This document shows, piece by piece, positions 62,891 to 64,000 of a stretch of 64,000 nucleotides of DNA. Position 1 is the first letter of the stretch; each line of letters opens with the position of its first letter. The stretch comes from Hymenobacter sp. YIM 151858-1 (GTDB lineage Bacteria; Bacteroidota; Bacteroidia; Cytophagales; Hymenobacteraceae), in the NCBI RefSeq assembly GCF_025979705.1, contig NZ_CP110136.1, positions 1,612,001-1,676,000 on the forward strand, given 5' to 3'. Made by a program: the position numbers and the translations under genes. The notes beneath the pieces were generated by a model that worked only from the letters and a program-made list of their open reading frames with translations, was not told the origin of the DNA and ran no database searches.

Positions 62891-62961
62891 CCTAGGTGCC
62901 AAACCACGCGGGGCGCCCTGGCAGCAAGTGCCAGGGCGCCCCGCGTGGTTTGGCACCTAGG
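62891..62961. terminator. 33-bp perfect hairpin between BLUF and PAS genes
   Basis: Arms 62891-62923 and 62929-62961 pair without mismatch, 5-nt loop GCAAG. Both ends are CCTAGG. No T-run follows on either strand. It sits exactly between two convergent genes, where it can end both transcripts, but the length is unusual. Confidence 0.7.
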
Positions 62962-62964
62962 TAC

Positions 62965-63921
62965 TTAGGCCGAGGGCACCGCCGCCGCCGAGCCGGCACC
63001 TAGCTGCGCTTCCAGGGCAGCAATGCGGTTGGCTTGCTCACGCAGCAGGCGCTCCAGCTCCAGGTTCCGGAAGGTTACTTTGCTCTCCAGATCCTGGTAA
63101 GCGCGCTGCAACTCGTCTTCGCGGGCGCGCAGCAGCTGCTCGGTCTGTTTTTGCTCGTGAATGTCGGTGCAGGTACCAAACCACTTAAGCACGTTGCCGT
63201 TGGCATCGCACATGGGCAGCGCCCGCCCCAGGTACCAGCGGTACTCGCCATCGTGGCGCCGAAAGCGGTACTCCACCTCGTAGAGTTGCTGGGTGCGCAG
63301 GGAGTTGGTCCAACGCTCGAGGCAGCGGGGCAGATCATCGGGGTGAATAACGGGCTCCCAGCCCCACTCCTGCGCCTGTTGCAGCGTTTGGCCGGTGTAG
63401 GCCATCCAGCGCTGATTGAAGTACGTAACGCCGCCGTCGGGCCGGGCCATCCACAGGATTTCCGACACGTTTTCGGCCAGAAACAGGTATTCCTGCGCTT
63501 GACGCTGCAACTGCAGCGCCTCTTGCTGCGGCTCGGTTACATCGCGGCTGATGCCCTCGAAACGCACGGGCAGGCCGGTATCGGGGTGGCGGCGCGTGCG
63601 GCCGGTTGAGCGTATCCAGCGCACGGCACCGTCGGGCCATATTACGCGGTACTCTTTGAAGTAGCGCCCCGAGCTGCCGGGTTTCAGCACGGCCTCAATG
63701 GCTTGCTCTACACCGGCGCGGTCGTCGGGGTGAATAGCATTGTACAGATCAGGCAGCGTTACGGGCTGATCGACAGGCAAGCCGTAGAGCAGTTTGCACC
63801 GGGCCGACCACGACAACTCGCGGCTCGGCAGTTCCATTTGCCAAATTCCTACCCCAGCCGCCTCTAGTACCGACTCGAGGCGGGATAGTTCGGCAACCGG
63901 ATCGGGTTGTTCAGTACGCAT
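62965..63921 (-). CDS. Tandem PAS-domain protein
   Basis: 318 aa. Two PAS domains (~10-130 and ~140-265) each with a PAC-like end: PDGAVRWIRSTGRTRRHPDT with FEGISRDVTEPQQE, and HDGEYRWYLGRALPMCDANG with WFGTCTDIHEQKQ. Ends in a coiled coil (~265-305, LQRAYQDLESKVTFRNLELE). No kinase or cyclase domain, so it is probably a sensory adaptor or a truncated sensor. ATG at 63921. Convergent with the BLUF gene. Confidence 0.88.
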   Translation of the reverse strand: MRTEQPDPVAELSRLESVLEAAGVGIWQMELPSRELSWSARCKLLYGLPVDQPVTLPDLYNAIHPDDRAGVEQAIEAVLKPGSSGRYFKEYRVIWPDGAVRWIRSTGRTRRHPDTGLPVRFEGISRDVTEPQQEALQLQRQAQEYLFLAENVSEILWMARPDGGVTYFNQRWMAYTGQTLQQAQEWGWEPVIHPDDLPRCLERWTNSLRTQQLYEVEYRFRRHDGEYRWYLGRALPMCDANGNVLKWFGTCTDIHEQKQTEQLLRAREDELQRAYQDLESKVTFRNLELERLLREQANRIAALEAQLGAGSAAAVPSA

Positions 63922-64000
63922 ATGGCTAGGTGGCTTCGGAGGCGGCAGGGTTAAGGATGGGTTAGCTCAATTTCGAGCCCCGACTGAAAATACAACGTGA

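Overview
The window reads as chromosomal DNA of a high-GC member of the Bacteroidota, most likely Hymenobacter or a close relative (Cytophagales). The evidence is gliding-motility protein GldC beside dnaN, a TonB-dependent receptor with a carboxypeptidase-like N-terminal domain, the Bacteroidota -7 promoter element TAnnTTTG in front of many genes, and AAA-rich rather than strong Shine-Dalgarno leaders. The species call is inference from these features; no database search was run.

Layout. 1-6.2 kb: methyltransferase fragment, small membrane and hypothetical proteins, tRNA-Glu, an aldehyde dehydrogenase behind a 48-bp perfect palindrome, guanine deaminase and ffh. 6.4-22.2 kb: a surface-glycan block holding a complete pseudaminic-acid-type nonulosonate pathway (pseB, pseC, aldo/keto reductase, SDR, SpsF-type cytidylyltransferase, a fused pseG-pseH, pseI), a divergent FkbH-type HAD protein, glycosyltransferases, a polysaccharide deacetylase and a flippase. 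22.2-33.8 kb: CPBP protease, an APC amino-acid permease under a SAM-I riboswitch, EcsC, a Gfo/Idh/MocA dehydrogenase and DegT aminotransferase separated by an M48 protease, a putative lipoprotein, GT2, ftsE and fructose-6-phosphate aldolase. 33.9-46.3 kb: the SRP RNA, guaA, a PepSY/TonB iron-uptake pair, a periplasmic-binding-protein/TPR protein and isocitrate dehydrogenase. 46.5-52.1 kb: a TetR regulator followed by an ABC-HlyD-TolC exporter whose ATPase has lost most catalytic motifs. 52.4-64 kb: a TlpA-like thioredoxin, dGTPase, a GIY-YIG cassette between 45-bp inverted repeats, hemL, dcd, gldC, dnaN, a BLUF photoreceptor and a PAS protein.

How the parts relate. The Pse genes are mostly overlapping or nearly so and should be co-expressed; the deacetylase and flippase downstream would modify and export the glycan. 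The PepSY protein and TonB receptor form one leftward iron module with a Fur-like box. Protein targeting is represented by both ffh and the SRP RNA.

Non-coding signals. The most distinctive are: (1) a frameshifted GIY-YIG nuclease gene between inverted REP-like repeats, in a window that also has four copies of a second REP-like family, which suggests a nuclease-linked repeat system; (2) about 80 copies of the palindrome CCTAGG, usually within ACCTAGG, several-fold over expectation, where CTAG is normally rare; (3) the SAM riboswitch ahead of the permease; (4) several very long perfect hairpins and AT-rich inverted-repeat elements, some supplying start or stop codons.
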